Positions 1 to 6,744 of a stretch of DNA of 10,706 nt are shown one piece after another (the first letter of the stretch is position 1; the number at the start of each line of letters is the position of its first letter). The translations under genes and the position numbers were made by a program. This DNA comes from Bacteroidota bacterium (lineage in GTDB: Bacteria; Bacteroidota; Bacteroidia; NORP154), in the NCBI GenBank assembly GCA_002401055.1, contig NVRZ01000090.1, forward strand, positions 1-10,706, read 5' to 3'. Below the pieces are notes generated by a model. It searched no databases, was not told the DNA's origin, and worked only from the letters and a program-made list of their open reading frames with translations.

Positions 1-320
1 AGCTTAAATGGGTCGGTCCAATAATCATCTCCATTTAAGATCGCGAGATATTTAGCGTCACAAGTATTATAGAGGATCGTCGCGTGGGAAGCAGGACCAG
101 ACATCCCCATATTGCTCTCATTGAGATAAAGATCTATTTGTTCGGGAAATTTCTCGGCGTACCCTCTTACAATTTCTCGAGTATTGTCTGTTGAACAATC
201 TTCCCCAATAATGATTCGAAATGAAAAATCAGTTTTTTGCATCAAGACACTCTCAATAGCCTCAGCTATATAATTTTGATGATTATACGTCGCGATGACA
301 ATATCGATTATTGGGTTCAT
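1..320 (-). CDS. Family 2 glycosyltransferase, N-terminal part (cut by window edge)
   Basis: An ATG at 318-320 opens a reading frame that runs off the left edge after 106 codons. The protein begins MNPIIDIVIATYNHQNYIAE, the classic first strand and nucleotide-binding loop of GT-A fold family 2 transferases. It continues with GEDCSTDNTREIV (the loop carrying the first conserved Asp) and reaches NGDDYW near residue 97, the DxD-type metal and sugar-nucleotide site. It would transfer a sugar from a nucleotide donor to the growing glycan at the cytoplasmic membrane face. Donor and acceptor cannot be told from this part. It starts 37 bases after the dioxygenase gene; AGAGGAA lies directly before the ATG, too close to be an ideal ribosome site. 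It is the only glycosyltransferase in the window. Confidence 0.93.
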   Translation of the reverse strand, partial: MNPIIDIVIATYNHQNYIAEAIESVLMQKTDFSFRIIIGEDCSTDNTREIVRGYAEKFPEQIDLYLNESNMGMSGPASHATILYNTCDAKYLAILNGDDYWTDPFK

Positions 321-357
321 TTCCTCTTTATATGGAACCTATCGGGTTAAGAATGAA

Positions 358-1167
358 TTAGCTATACAAGTTTTTCAATAGCTTATCATACCCACGCTTA
401 AGATCCGTTCCCGCAAATTCATCTGTATGAGGGCTAGAACAAAAGCCTAATACAGCCTTTTCCTTATCTGATAGGATGTCATACATATCCTGAGGAAGAT
501 TCCCGGTAACATCATGATACTGTTTAATCCACCATCGGACAAATGTCATGAGGATTGACCAACGGGTGCTTCCTGATACATTTTCAGTAGTGCCATGCCA
601 TAGTCTACTATCCCACATTACAATATCACCTGCCTTCGACTCTATAGGTGTAGCTTTTTTAAGCATACTTTGTTTTACATACTCATTAGAGTGATGGGAG
701 CCGGGGACTACGATGGTACATCCATTCTTAGAATTTTGGTCCTCAAGAATAATTGCACAGGGTATTCCAATAACGTACTCACTAATAAAGGGTATATAAG
801 AGTCTATGTGCAAGGGCATTGCATTTGTACTGCTCCTCGCCCCAAATGACTGAAGTATGTAGTTAGGCTGATCGCTGGGTATCTGTTTAAACCATTTATC
901 GTTCAAAAAGTGTTTCAAGATAACCTCTAGTTTTTCGGAAGCAAACAGAGCCTTAAGAAAGATTGGATCCTTGTTTTGGAGGTTAAATACATTTGGTGCA
1001 TTCCCAATTAAATAGGAAGGTGAAGCTGATTGGCGATCAACCGTCTTTTTATGCCAGTCAATGGTTAAATCCAGGAGCTTTTGAATATCAGAGGACCCAT
1101 ATTGATTTTTAAGTATATAGTATCCTTCCTTTTCTATTTTGCCAATTCCCTCTTGAGCAGCTTTCAT
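358..1167 (-). CDS. PhyH-family Fe(II)/2-oxoglutarate dioxygenase
   Basis: This 269-residue protein has the jelly-roll dioxygenase signature of the phytanoyl-CoA dioxygenase (PhyH) family. An HxD pair sits in PLHIDS (His120, Asp122), a distal His in LWHGT (His191), and an Arg eleven residues later in STRWS (Arg202) that would hold 2-oxoglutarate. The three metal ligands and the Arg are all present, so it should be catalytically competent. Members hydroxylate small acids, carrier-bound amino acids or natural products, and the sequence does not give the substrate. Next to an amino-acid adenylating enzyme and carrier protein, hydroxylation of the acyl group or of the sugar is the natural guess. 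There is no signal peptide, so it is cytoplasmic. A purine-rich AAAGGGAAA stretch stands four bases before the ATG, one of the few Shine-Dalgarno-like sites here. Confidence 0.88.
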   Translation of the reverse strand: MKAAQEGIGKIEKEGYYILKNQYGSSDIQKLLDLTIDWHKKTVDRQSASPSYLIGNAPNVFNLQNKDPIFLKALFASEKLEVILKHFLNDKWFKQIPSDQPNYILQSFGARSSTNAMPLHIDSYIPFISEYVIGIPCAIILEDQNSKNGCTIVVPGSHHSNEYVKQSMLKKATPIESKAGDIVMWDSRLWHGTTENVSGSTRWSILMTFVRWWIKQYHDVTGNLPQDMYDILSDKEKAVLGFCSSPHTDEFAGTDLKRGYDKLLKNLYS

Positions 1168-1187
1168 GTATTTCCCTTTGATGATTT

Positions 1188-2186
1188 TCAGGATTGCTTT
1201 CCTCCCTTAAGTTCTTTCTCTGCTCCGTTTTTCACCAGTTCATCTAACCATTCGTGCATGCTAATTCCTTTTTTCTCAATCACTTCAAATAAAAGTGATT
1301 TTGCCTCAGGTGTAACACCTTCTAATTGTCCATCATATCTTGTTCTGTAAGTTCCACCTCGAACACCGGGTATAGCAAAATCAAAATCCGCATCTGGTTC
1401 TCCCTCCCCAACGCGGAAATCAATCAAATAGAAAACACCATTAATAACATAACGAAGTCTAAAATCCCGCGCCTCAATTGGAATTTCTTTAAGCGGAACG
1501 ATTTCTTCGAATTGGGGATTCGTCGTTTTGAGCACTTTATAGAAATAGCTGTTACGAAGCCAGGGTGGCATGCTTTCATCACCTACTACTATTTTGCCTC
1601 CTGTTTTCGTGACCCTAACCATTTCAGCCAGGCTTCCCTTTATATCTGAAAATTCCCCCAAGGCTCCAAAGCTGTACGTTGAATCAAAATAGTTATCAGG
1701 AAATGGGAGGTAGCAAGCATTCGCTGTACAAAAGTGCTTTTGCAATGTAAATTTGTCCATCTTAGCCTTGCATATTTTTAACATTTCCACCGCAATGTCA
1801 ACCATGCATAACACACCTGAGTCACCAAGACTCTCTGCAATAATAACTGAGTCCCTTCCTGTCCCACACGCTAAATCAAGTACTTTATCTCCATTCTTTA
1901 TATCCAGAGCACCAATAAATTCTTCCCTGCATTTTTGCTCGTTTACCCTATGAGTTTTAAAAGTCAGGTGCATATTACTTTCATATGCCTTTGCTCTGTT
2001 GTCGTAAAATACCTGAGCTTTTTGGTCAATAGGATCGAGTTCTGTAGGATATTTGAGATCCGGAATGGCATCATGTATATTGTACCGGCTTCCTCCATCA
2101 GATACCAAATGCTGTTCACCATTCACTTCTTCTAACTGTAGAGGTTTGTGATTGGATGGGTCCGTAAAGGGGAATTTTGTTTCCAT
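1188..2186 (-). CDS. Class I SAM methyltransferase with Trm112-like N-terminal domain
   Basis: 332 residues. The first ~46 residues look like the small Trm112/YcaR fold that often precedes such enzymes: a strand-rich segment ending GGSRYNIHDAIPDL, the counterpart of the usual G..YPI.DGIP.L. The zinc-binding cysteines of that fold are absent. The Rossmann methyltransferase domain follows: motif I VLDLACGTGRDS (102-113), an acidic residue for the SAM ribose at Asp130 in VDIA, PFPDNYFD (161-168), and MVRVTKTGGKIVV around 189-201. The last ~120 residues are specific to this protein and probably form the acceptor-binding lid. In this locus it most likely methylates a sugar hydroxyl or an acyl group, but the acceptor is not readable. 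It lies 18 bases after the TylF-like gene and 20 before the dioxygenase gene. Confidence 0.88.
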   Translation of the reverse strand: METKFPFTDPSNHKPLQLEEVNGEQHLVSDGGSRYNIHDAIPDLKYPTELDPIDQKAQVFYDNRAKAYESNMHLTFKTHRVNEQKCREEFIGALDIKNGDKVLDLACGTGRDSVIIAESLGDSGVLCMVDIAVEMLKICKAKMDKFTLQKHFCTANACYLPFPDNYFDSTYSFGALGEFSDIKGSLAEMVRVTKTGGKIVVGDESMPPWLRNSYFYKVLKTTNPQFEEIVPLKEIPIEARDFRLRYVINGVFYLIDFRVGEGEPDADFDFAIPGVRGGTYRTRYDGQLEGVTPEAKSLLFEVIEKKGISMHEWLDELVKNGAEKELKGGKQS

Positions 2187-2204
2187 TATAAAGTGCTATT
2201 TTAT

Positions 2205-2930
2205 TTACTTAACGATGTAAGCGGTAGGCATAAAAGTATGTGGAAATGTCCGTATTTCTTTGTCCTTTAAAAACTCTTTAACCGCCTTAGTTTCTCCTGG
2301 AGCCATTTCATGGTTGAACTGATCCAGGATCAGATATCCCCCCTTAGAAAGCCGTTCCCAAAAAATTGGTAATGCTGTGTTGACAACACTATATAATCCA
2401 ATATCGAAGAACACTATTTTGAATTGCATGTGCGGATGCTTTTCGAAGAACTTTGGAAGCTCAGTGGTAACATCTAATTTATGAACAAAAACTGCGTTTT
2501 CAAGTGATTGCGCCTTAATGAGTTGGATAAGGCGCTCATATGATTCTTTATACGTTCCTTCAGGTTCCCTACTCTCTGGATCAACTGGTGTTCCTTGAAA
2601 CCAGTCAAATCCATGGACCTGAGTAAGTGATTCCGATTCATAAATCTGTGCAAGTTTTGTAAGGAACAGGAGCGATGCCCCTTTATATACGCCGATTTCC
2701 GCTATGTGACCGGCAATTCCCAATGTATTTTGATAACACTCATATAAGGCCATGAAACGAGATAGATTCATGTGCCCAGTGAAGCAAGGGAAGTGGTGAA
2801 TATAATCTTCGGTCGTATATCCCAATTTACTGATCTCTTCAAGGCCTTTGTAATAAGGTTCCCTTCGATATCCAAACTTAGTGGTTTCGAATTCTAACTC
2901 ATTAGGTTTTTGCGAATTGTTCTTAGTCAT
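2205..2930 (-). CDS. TylF/MycF-like SAM-dependent methyltransferase
   Basis: 241 residues, about the usual length for the TylF/macrocin O-methyltransferase family, which methylates sugar hydroxyls in a metal-dependent way. Visible features are motif I IAEIGVYKGAS (76-86), HGFDWFQGTP (107-115) as the post-I acidic loop, FFDIGLYS (174-181) and GGYLILDQF (197-205). The last two match the family pattern D-x-D/G-L-Y and GGY.I.DDY that carries the metal-binding acids. Asp176 and Asp203 keep the family spacing, but the residue after Asp203 is Gln where Asp is usual. The start overlaps the end of the GNAT gene by eight bases, implying translational coupling. Likely role: O-methylation of a sugar residue. 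Family confidence is high; the substrate is unknown. Confidence 0.87.
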   Translation of the reverse strand: MTKNNSQKPNELEFETTKFGYRREPYYKGLEEISKLGYTTEDYIHHFPCFTGHMNLSRFMALYECYQNTLGIAGHIAEIGVYKGASLLFLTKLAQIYESESLTQVHGFDWFQGTPVDPESREPEGTYKESYERLIQLIKAQSLENAVFVHKLDVTTELPKFFEKHPHMQFKIVFFDIGLYSVVNTALPIFWERLSKGGYLILDQFNHEMAPGETKAVKEFLKDKEIRTFPHTFMPTAYIVK

Positions 2931-3498
2931 TTGACAATGAATTTTTCAAATAGTCTGATACTAGTAGCTCATAATGAAGACAATTTACCCATTTATCACT
3001 TTTCATAAATTCTTCCTTTTCTTCATGTGAGAATTTAAACCCCAGTCTTTTTATCAGATTCTCGGAACCCGAATTGCCTTCATGGTGGGCAACTATTAGT
3101 TTATGTAAGCTAAATTGATTAAATGCAAATTTAATCACCCTTTTTCCTGCCTCAGTCATAATTCCCTTTCCTTGAAATTCAGGCCCTAGCCAATAAGCCA
3201 ATTCTGCTCTGTCGTATGTTAATGCTCGGTGCTTCCGTAAGATAGTAATTAGACTTAATACACCGCAAAGCTGATCATTCATAAATATGCCCCATGTGAT
3301 ATTTTTACCAAGTTCTTGCTCGTCTTTCAATTGTTTTAGCCATTTAATCGTTTCCTCCTTTGTTTTATGAGCTGAATAAGATTGATATTCTGCCAATTCA
3401 GGGTTCGATTGATAGGGCCAGACCTGATCCACATCCTGAACAGTTAAAGGACGGAGCACTAACCGTTCGGTTTTTAAAACTAAGTCCATATTTTCCAT
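2923..3498 (-). CDS. GNAT-family N-acetyltransferase (RimJ/RimL type)
   Basis: 191 residues with the RimJ/RimL-like GNAT layout. The opening LKTERLVLRPLTVQD is the typical first strand of the group. AELAYWLGPEFQGKGIMTEA (98-117) is motif A with the acetyl-CoA pyrophosphate loop Q-G-K-G (109-112). ENLIKRLGFK (146-155) is motif B, preceded by Asn142. It should transfer an acetyl or other acyl group from CoA to an amine. Besides ribosomal proteins, this group includes enzymes acting on nucleotide-linked amino sugars, and the neighbourhood favours an amino sugar or an aminoacyl amine here. ATG at 3496-3498 is taken as start; the Met three codons on (3487-3489) is also possible. It overlaps the downstream methyltransferase by eight bases. 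Confidence 0.85.
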   Translation of the reverse strand: MENMDLVLKTERLVLRPLTVQDVDQVWPYQSNPELAEYQSYSAHKTKEETIKWLKQLKDEQELGKNITWGIFMNDQLCGVLSLITILRKHRALTYDRAELAYWLGPEFQGKGIMTEAGKRVIKFAFNQFSLHKLIVAHHEGNSGSENLIKRLGFKFSHEEKEEFMKSDKWVNCLHYELLVSDYLKNSLSND

Positions 3499-3512
3499 AT
3501 TTTAACGGGAGA

Positions 3513-4442
3513 CTACTCTTCCAACACTGCCCATCCAAAGCCATCCTCTCCAAATTCATTGCCGTTATAAAACAGAATAACCTGATCTTTCACACGACAG
3601 ATGGAGGGGTATGCCATCATTTGCGAATCCCAACCCGTTTCAGAAAGTTCTATTCCCGCGATGGCATCATCTCTCTGCCACTCTTTCAAATCGTTTGACT
3701 TGGCATAACCCAATGTGTAGCTTTCATCACTCCCTTGCCTAAACCCATCGCTTCCGCGGTAACTATACCACATATGATATACATTATCCAATTTAATAAT
3801 GGCAGGCATACATAAAGCTTCGAACTCATCCACCTGTTTGATACCGATTTTATTAGGTTGAACCCAGGTCAAACCATCATTTGAATGAGCATATTTTAGA
3901 TCATAGGTATGTTCAAGCTTACCATTTATTTCATGCCAATTGGTTCCAGATGAGTACCATGCGTGCCATTCTCCTTCAACTTCCAGTACACAGGGTGATG
4001 TAGCGGAAAAAATTTCGTCAGGCGTTCTATCAAGGCATGGGCCTTGTTTATAACGTTTGAAGGTTTTCCCTCCGTCTTCACTGATCGCCACTCCAGTATA
4101 GTTGTTGTATAGAACACCTACACTGCGTTGCCAGCCACTGTAATACAAGTAAATCAAGCCATCTTTCTCAATTACTGATGCAGGCATAATACCATGTTCA
4201 TCAAATGTTCCTGGTTCGCCTAATTGGAGAACTGGTTCGTCGTGAACGTATACAACTTTAGTTAGATCGTTTATATCAAAGTCCACAAAGGAGGTCATTG
4301 AGTGCGTCTGTTTCGGCCTGCTAGCAAAGTAGATCCTCAGGATATCGCCCATCACAAGTGGGGTGGGAATTTGTGCATGGCTCTTCATCCATCCGCCTTG
4401 GTTTTCCGGTGAAAACAAGAGTCCTTTCTTTTTCCATTTCAT
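3513..4442 (-). CDS. Cytoplasmic five-bladed beta-propeller of GH43/GH32 glycosidase type
   Basis: 309 residues with no signal peptide or membrane segment. Five similar blades can be read: IPTPLV..ILRIYFASR (25-42), IMPASVIEKDGLIYLYYSGW (85-104), ATSPCVLEVEGEWHAWYSSG (147-166), MPAIIKLDNVYHMWYSYRGS (212-231) and AYPSICRVKDQVILFYNG (277-294). Each pairs a polar entry strand with an aromatic-rich strand, and blades 2-4 are followed by G/YA-S-x-D-x-x-W/F turns (VAISEDGGKTF, YAHSNDGLTW, YAKSNDLKEW). This is the architecture of GH43/GH32/GH130-like enzymes. The acids FDE (80-82), PDE (141-143) and DEFE (205-208), close to blade entries, could be catalytic, but I cannot assign them. A cytoplasmic glycosidase-like fold in an export locus is unexplained: it might edit nucleotide sugars or lipid-linked intermediates, or only bind glycan. 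Confidence 0.72.
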   Translation of the reverse strand: MKWKKKGLLFSPENQGGWMKSHAQIPTPLVMGDILRIYFASRPKQTHSMTSFVDFDINDLTKVVYVHDEPVLQLGEPGTFDEHGIMPASVIEKDGLIYLYYSGWQRSVGVLYNNYTGVAISEDGGKTFKRYKQGPCLDRTPDEIFSATSPCVLEVEGEWHAWYSSGTNWHEINGKLEHTYDLKYAHSNDGLTWVQPNKIGIKQVDEFEALCMPAIIKLDNVYHMWYSYRGSDGFRQGSDESYTLGYAKSNDLKEWQRDDAIAGIELSETGWDSQMMAYPSICRVKDQVILFYNGNEFGEDGFGWAVLEE

Positions 4443-4456
4443 AATTTTAGTATTTC

Positions 4457-5131
4457 TTAGCTGAAAGTTGACATTTTTAAAAATTGTTTGCTATTTAATC
4501 TAAATACAGGTGTTGAATTGCTCACTACAACTTGTTCATCTTTCAGGTCCTTTGTAACCAATGTATTGGCACCTATAAAACATCTTTTACCCACAGTTAC
4601 GCTGTGACTTATCATAGCATTACCCGCAACGAAAGTGTTCTCGCCCAGTACAACACCGCCCATTATGTTCGACCCTGCAGTCAACCAACAATTATCTTCA
4701 ATTATAGTATGATGACAAATAACTGCTCCACTCCAAACAAACACATTATTCCCAAACTTAACTTTAGGGTGTATTGCCACATTGTGCATTATAAAACAGT
4801 TTTCACCGTATTCGGTGTCCTTTAATACGCCGGAATTTTTATCTACATAACTTACAATTTGATAGCCCTTTTCTTTGGCCTCCTTCAATTTTGCTGCTCT
4901 TAATGTATTCAATTCGTGGTATCCAAGGGCTACAAACATTCCATATTGATCTGGTGGATACTGTTTCTGGACTTCTTCAAAGGGAACTACTGGTACACCC
5001 ACAAAATCTTCGTCTGGCATATATTCCTTGTCAACAGTGGCCGCCACCACTTTTAGGTCACTTTCATTCTTCAAGTAATAATGAACCGCCTCAGCAATTT
5101 TACCTGTACCAAATATTATTATTTCTTTCAT
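4457..5131 (-). CDS. PglD/NeuD-like sugar O/N-acyltransferase (left-handed beta-helix)
   Basis: 224 residues with the two-domain plan of PglD/NeuD. A small Rossmann-like N-terminal domain starts MKEIIIFGTGKIAE (nucleotide-sugar binding). A left-handed beta-helix of hexapeptide repeats runs from about residue 105 to 200 (e.g. VKFGNN, TIIEDN, VVLGEN, VTVGKR), with the CoA-binding end at IGANTLVTKD (187-195). His140 in AVICHHTIIEDN aligns with the catalytic base of PglD (NHD motif). Family members acetylate the 4-amine of UDP-4-amino-sugars or hydroxyls of sialic acid, so N-acylation of the aminotransferase product is plausible. The ATG at 5129-5131 is preferred over the TTG codon just before it. 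It lies 58 bases after the adenylating enzyme, the largest gap in the window. Confidence 0.86.
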   Translation of the reverse strand: MKEIIIFGTGKIAEAVHYYLKNESDLKVVAATVDKEYMPDEDFVGVPVVPFEEVQKQYPPDQYGMFVALGYHELNTLRAAKLKEAKEKGYQIVSYVDKNSGVLKDTEYGENCFIMHNVAIHPKVKFGNNVFVWSGAVICHHTIIEDNCWLTAGSNIMGGVVLGENTFVAGNAMISHSVTVGKRCFIGANTLVTKDLKDEQVVVSNSTPVFRLNSKQFLKMSTFS

Positions 5132-5174
5132 CAACTATTTTTCTGTCACCAAAAATGATAATCTTTTCATTCAT
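5100..5174 (-). repeat. Imperfect out-of-frame duplicate of the PglD-like start (24-codon relic ORF)
   Basis: Reading from ATG at 5172-5174, the DNA encodes MNEKIIIFGDRKIVDE and then shifts into unrelated residues before a TAA at 5100-5102. The real gene 43 bases downstream begins MKEIIIFGTGKIAEA. The two share M.(K/E)IIIFG..KI at the same spacing although 43 is not a multiple of three, so this is not one reading frame read twice. The copy fills the gap between the adenylating enzyme and the acyltransferase. It may be the leftover 5' edge of another PglD/NeuD-like gene replaced by recombination, or an old tandem duplication. It could also act as a short leader ORF overlapping the acyltransferase start. 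Similarity is clear by eye but short. Confidence 0.5.
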
Positions 5175-5189
5175 GTCAAAGGTAGTTCT

Positions 5190-6740
5190 TTACAAAAGTT
5201 CCTCAAGTTGACGACGGTCTATTTTTCCATTTCGGTTTTTGGGTAGAGACGGTTGAATCTTTATTGACTTAGGAACCATATATCGTGGGACTATCTTTTT
5301 TATATCGTCAATTATCTCTGATTCTGAGGTTTTAGTTGATATGCTCACAAACGCAACTATCATTCCCAATCCGCTTCCCAAGTGTTTGTACACTACGCCT
5401 ACCGCATCAACATATTTTAAGCTATTTAACCCAGCCTCTATTTCCTCTAGCTCTATGCGGTAACCCATGTGTTTAATCTGATTGTCTTTCCTGCCCTTGA
5501 AGTGAAGAAAACCATTCTCAGCCCTTCTTACCAGGTCGCCGGTTTTATACATTATTTCTTGGCTTTCCTGGTTTAATGGGTTTTGCACAAATGACTCTCT
5601 GGTTCTCTCATCATCATTGTAGTAACCTGCTCCGACTCCTGGCCCCATTAGACAGAGTTCTCCAAAGTTGAGATTACTTTCATCTACTGGCAAAATGATG
5701 TACTTATAACTTGGAGCCATAAAGCCGAGCGGTGTGAGCTCATTTAAATCTTCAAAATCATCTTTTGATAATTTGTACGAGGAGCATAAGCAGGTTGTTT
5801 CTGTAGGCCCGTAACAATTAAAAAGTGTCATGCGGTCGCAGTACAGTTCAAAGAGCTGCTTTAGCTTAGGTTTAGGGAATCCTTCGCCCGCAAACACTAT
5901 TCTGGTGAGTAAAGTAAAATCGGACTTTTTTAATGCTTTTGCAGTCAATAAATATACCAGAAGAGAAGGTACTGAATACCAGATTGTACATTTTAGGGCA
6001 TTGACCGTTGAAACCAAGTCTTGTGGATTCTTATTGATGGTATCCTGAACGGATGCCATTGTGGCCCCGGTGAATAGCGAATTAAAAAAATCAAACACAG
6101 AATTATCGAAATACATCGGACTCACATTCGTGAGCACATCTTTTTCATTAATAGAAAATGCATCGCTGCACCAGTTGATAAAATTGAGCACATTGTCATG
6201 GGTTATCACTGCTCCTTTGGGAAAGCCGGTTGATCCGGAGGTAAACATGAGATATGCGGGGTTTGATCCGCTAAGTGCCTCTGTTTCGCATAGATTTTCC
6301 TGATCTAAGTTCTTATAATCATTTTGGAAAGCGCGATCACTAATGTCAATGGCCGGACAACTATTGTTTTGCCTCACAGCAGAAATCATTTCAGCTGCCG
6401 CGCCATCGTCCAAAATCAAACTAGGGTTGCAATTTTTGATGATCTTGTTTGTTCGCTTCCAGGGAGAGTTAATATCCAAATTAGTGTAGATAGCGCCTAT
6501 TTTTATACACGCAAGCATCGATGCATAGGCATTGGTTGATTTATTATTAAAGATGCCTACCACACTACGCTCCTGAACACCATTTCTTCGGAGCAATCTC
6601 GCAATTTGATTAGATCTATTGTTCAGCTCCTGATAGCTAATAGTTTTTCCAGAGGGGTAGCGGATTGCCGTAGCATCTTTCCGTCTTCCAGCAACTTCAT
6701 AGAACAACAAACCAAGGTTGGAAGGGAGCTTTTTTGTCAT
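5190..6740 (-). CDS. Stand-alone amino-acid-type adenylating enzyme (NRPS A-domain-like, ANL superfamily)
   Basis: 516 residues counted from ATG at 6738-6740. All core motifs of adenylation domains are present in order: YLMFTSGSTGFPKG (A3, 163-176), FDNSVFDFF (A4, 211-219), NCYGPTETT (A5, 308-316), YKTGDLVRR (A7, 398-406), GRKDNQIKHMGYRIE (A8, 416-430) and NRNGKIDRR (A10, 502-510) with the catalytic Lys506. Asp212 in A4 is the residue that binds the alpha-amine in amino-acid-activating domains such as PheA and DltA, so an amino acid is the likely substrate. There is no fused carrier or condensation domain; the separate carrier gene two places upstream is the probable partner. It starts four bases after the dehydrogenase stop codon. 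An in-frame ATG at 6762-6764 inside that gene is possible but reads as a shadow of its last codons. Confidence 0.9.
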   Translation of the reverse strand: MTKKLPSNLGLLFYEVAGRRKDATAIRYPSGKTISYQELNNRSNQIARLLRRNGVQERSVVGIFNNKSTNAYASMLACIKIGAIYTNLDINSPWKRTNKIIKNCNPSLILDDGAAAEMISAVRQNNSCPAIDISDRAFQNDYKNLDQENLCETEALSGSNPAYLMFTSGSTGFPKGAVITHDNVLNFINWCSDAFSINEKDVLTNVSPMYFDNSVFDFFNSLFTGATMASVQDTINKNPQDLVSTVNALKCTIWYSVPSLLVYLLTAKALKKSDFTLLTRIVFAGEGFPKPKLKQLFELYCDRMTLFNCYGPTETTCLCSSYKLSKDDFEDLNELTPLGFMAPSYKYIILPVDESNLNFGELCLMGPGVGAGYYNDDERTRESFVQNPLNQESQEIMYKTGDLVRRAENGFLHFKGRKDNQIKHMGYRIELEEIEAGLNSLKYVDAVGVVYKHLGSGLGMIVAFVSISTKTSESEIIDDIKKIVPRYMVPKSIKIQPSLPKNRNGKIDRRQLEELL

Positions 6741-6744
6741 GACG

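Noticed and set aside
5132..5134. TTG as start of the PglD-like protein
   Set aside because: The next codon is ATG and gives the standard MKEIIIFGTG start of the family, so ATG at 5129-5131 is preferred.
5132..5189. Possible internal promoter (TTGACA-like) before the PglD-like gene
   Set aside because: A TTGACA is present on the coding strand but no acceptable -10 or Bacteroidota -7 box is at the right distance, and the stretch is better explained as the duplicated gene start.
3360..5211. Plus-strand open frames at 3360-3698, 4532-4825 and 4891-5211, and a nested minus-strand frame at 3926-4117
   Set aside because: They lie across well-supported minus-strand genes, show no domain or motif, and read as shadows of the real codons.
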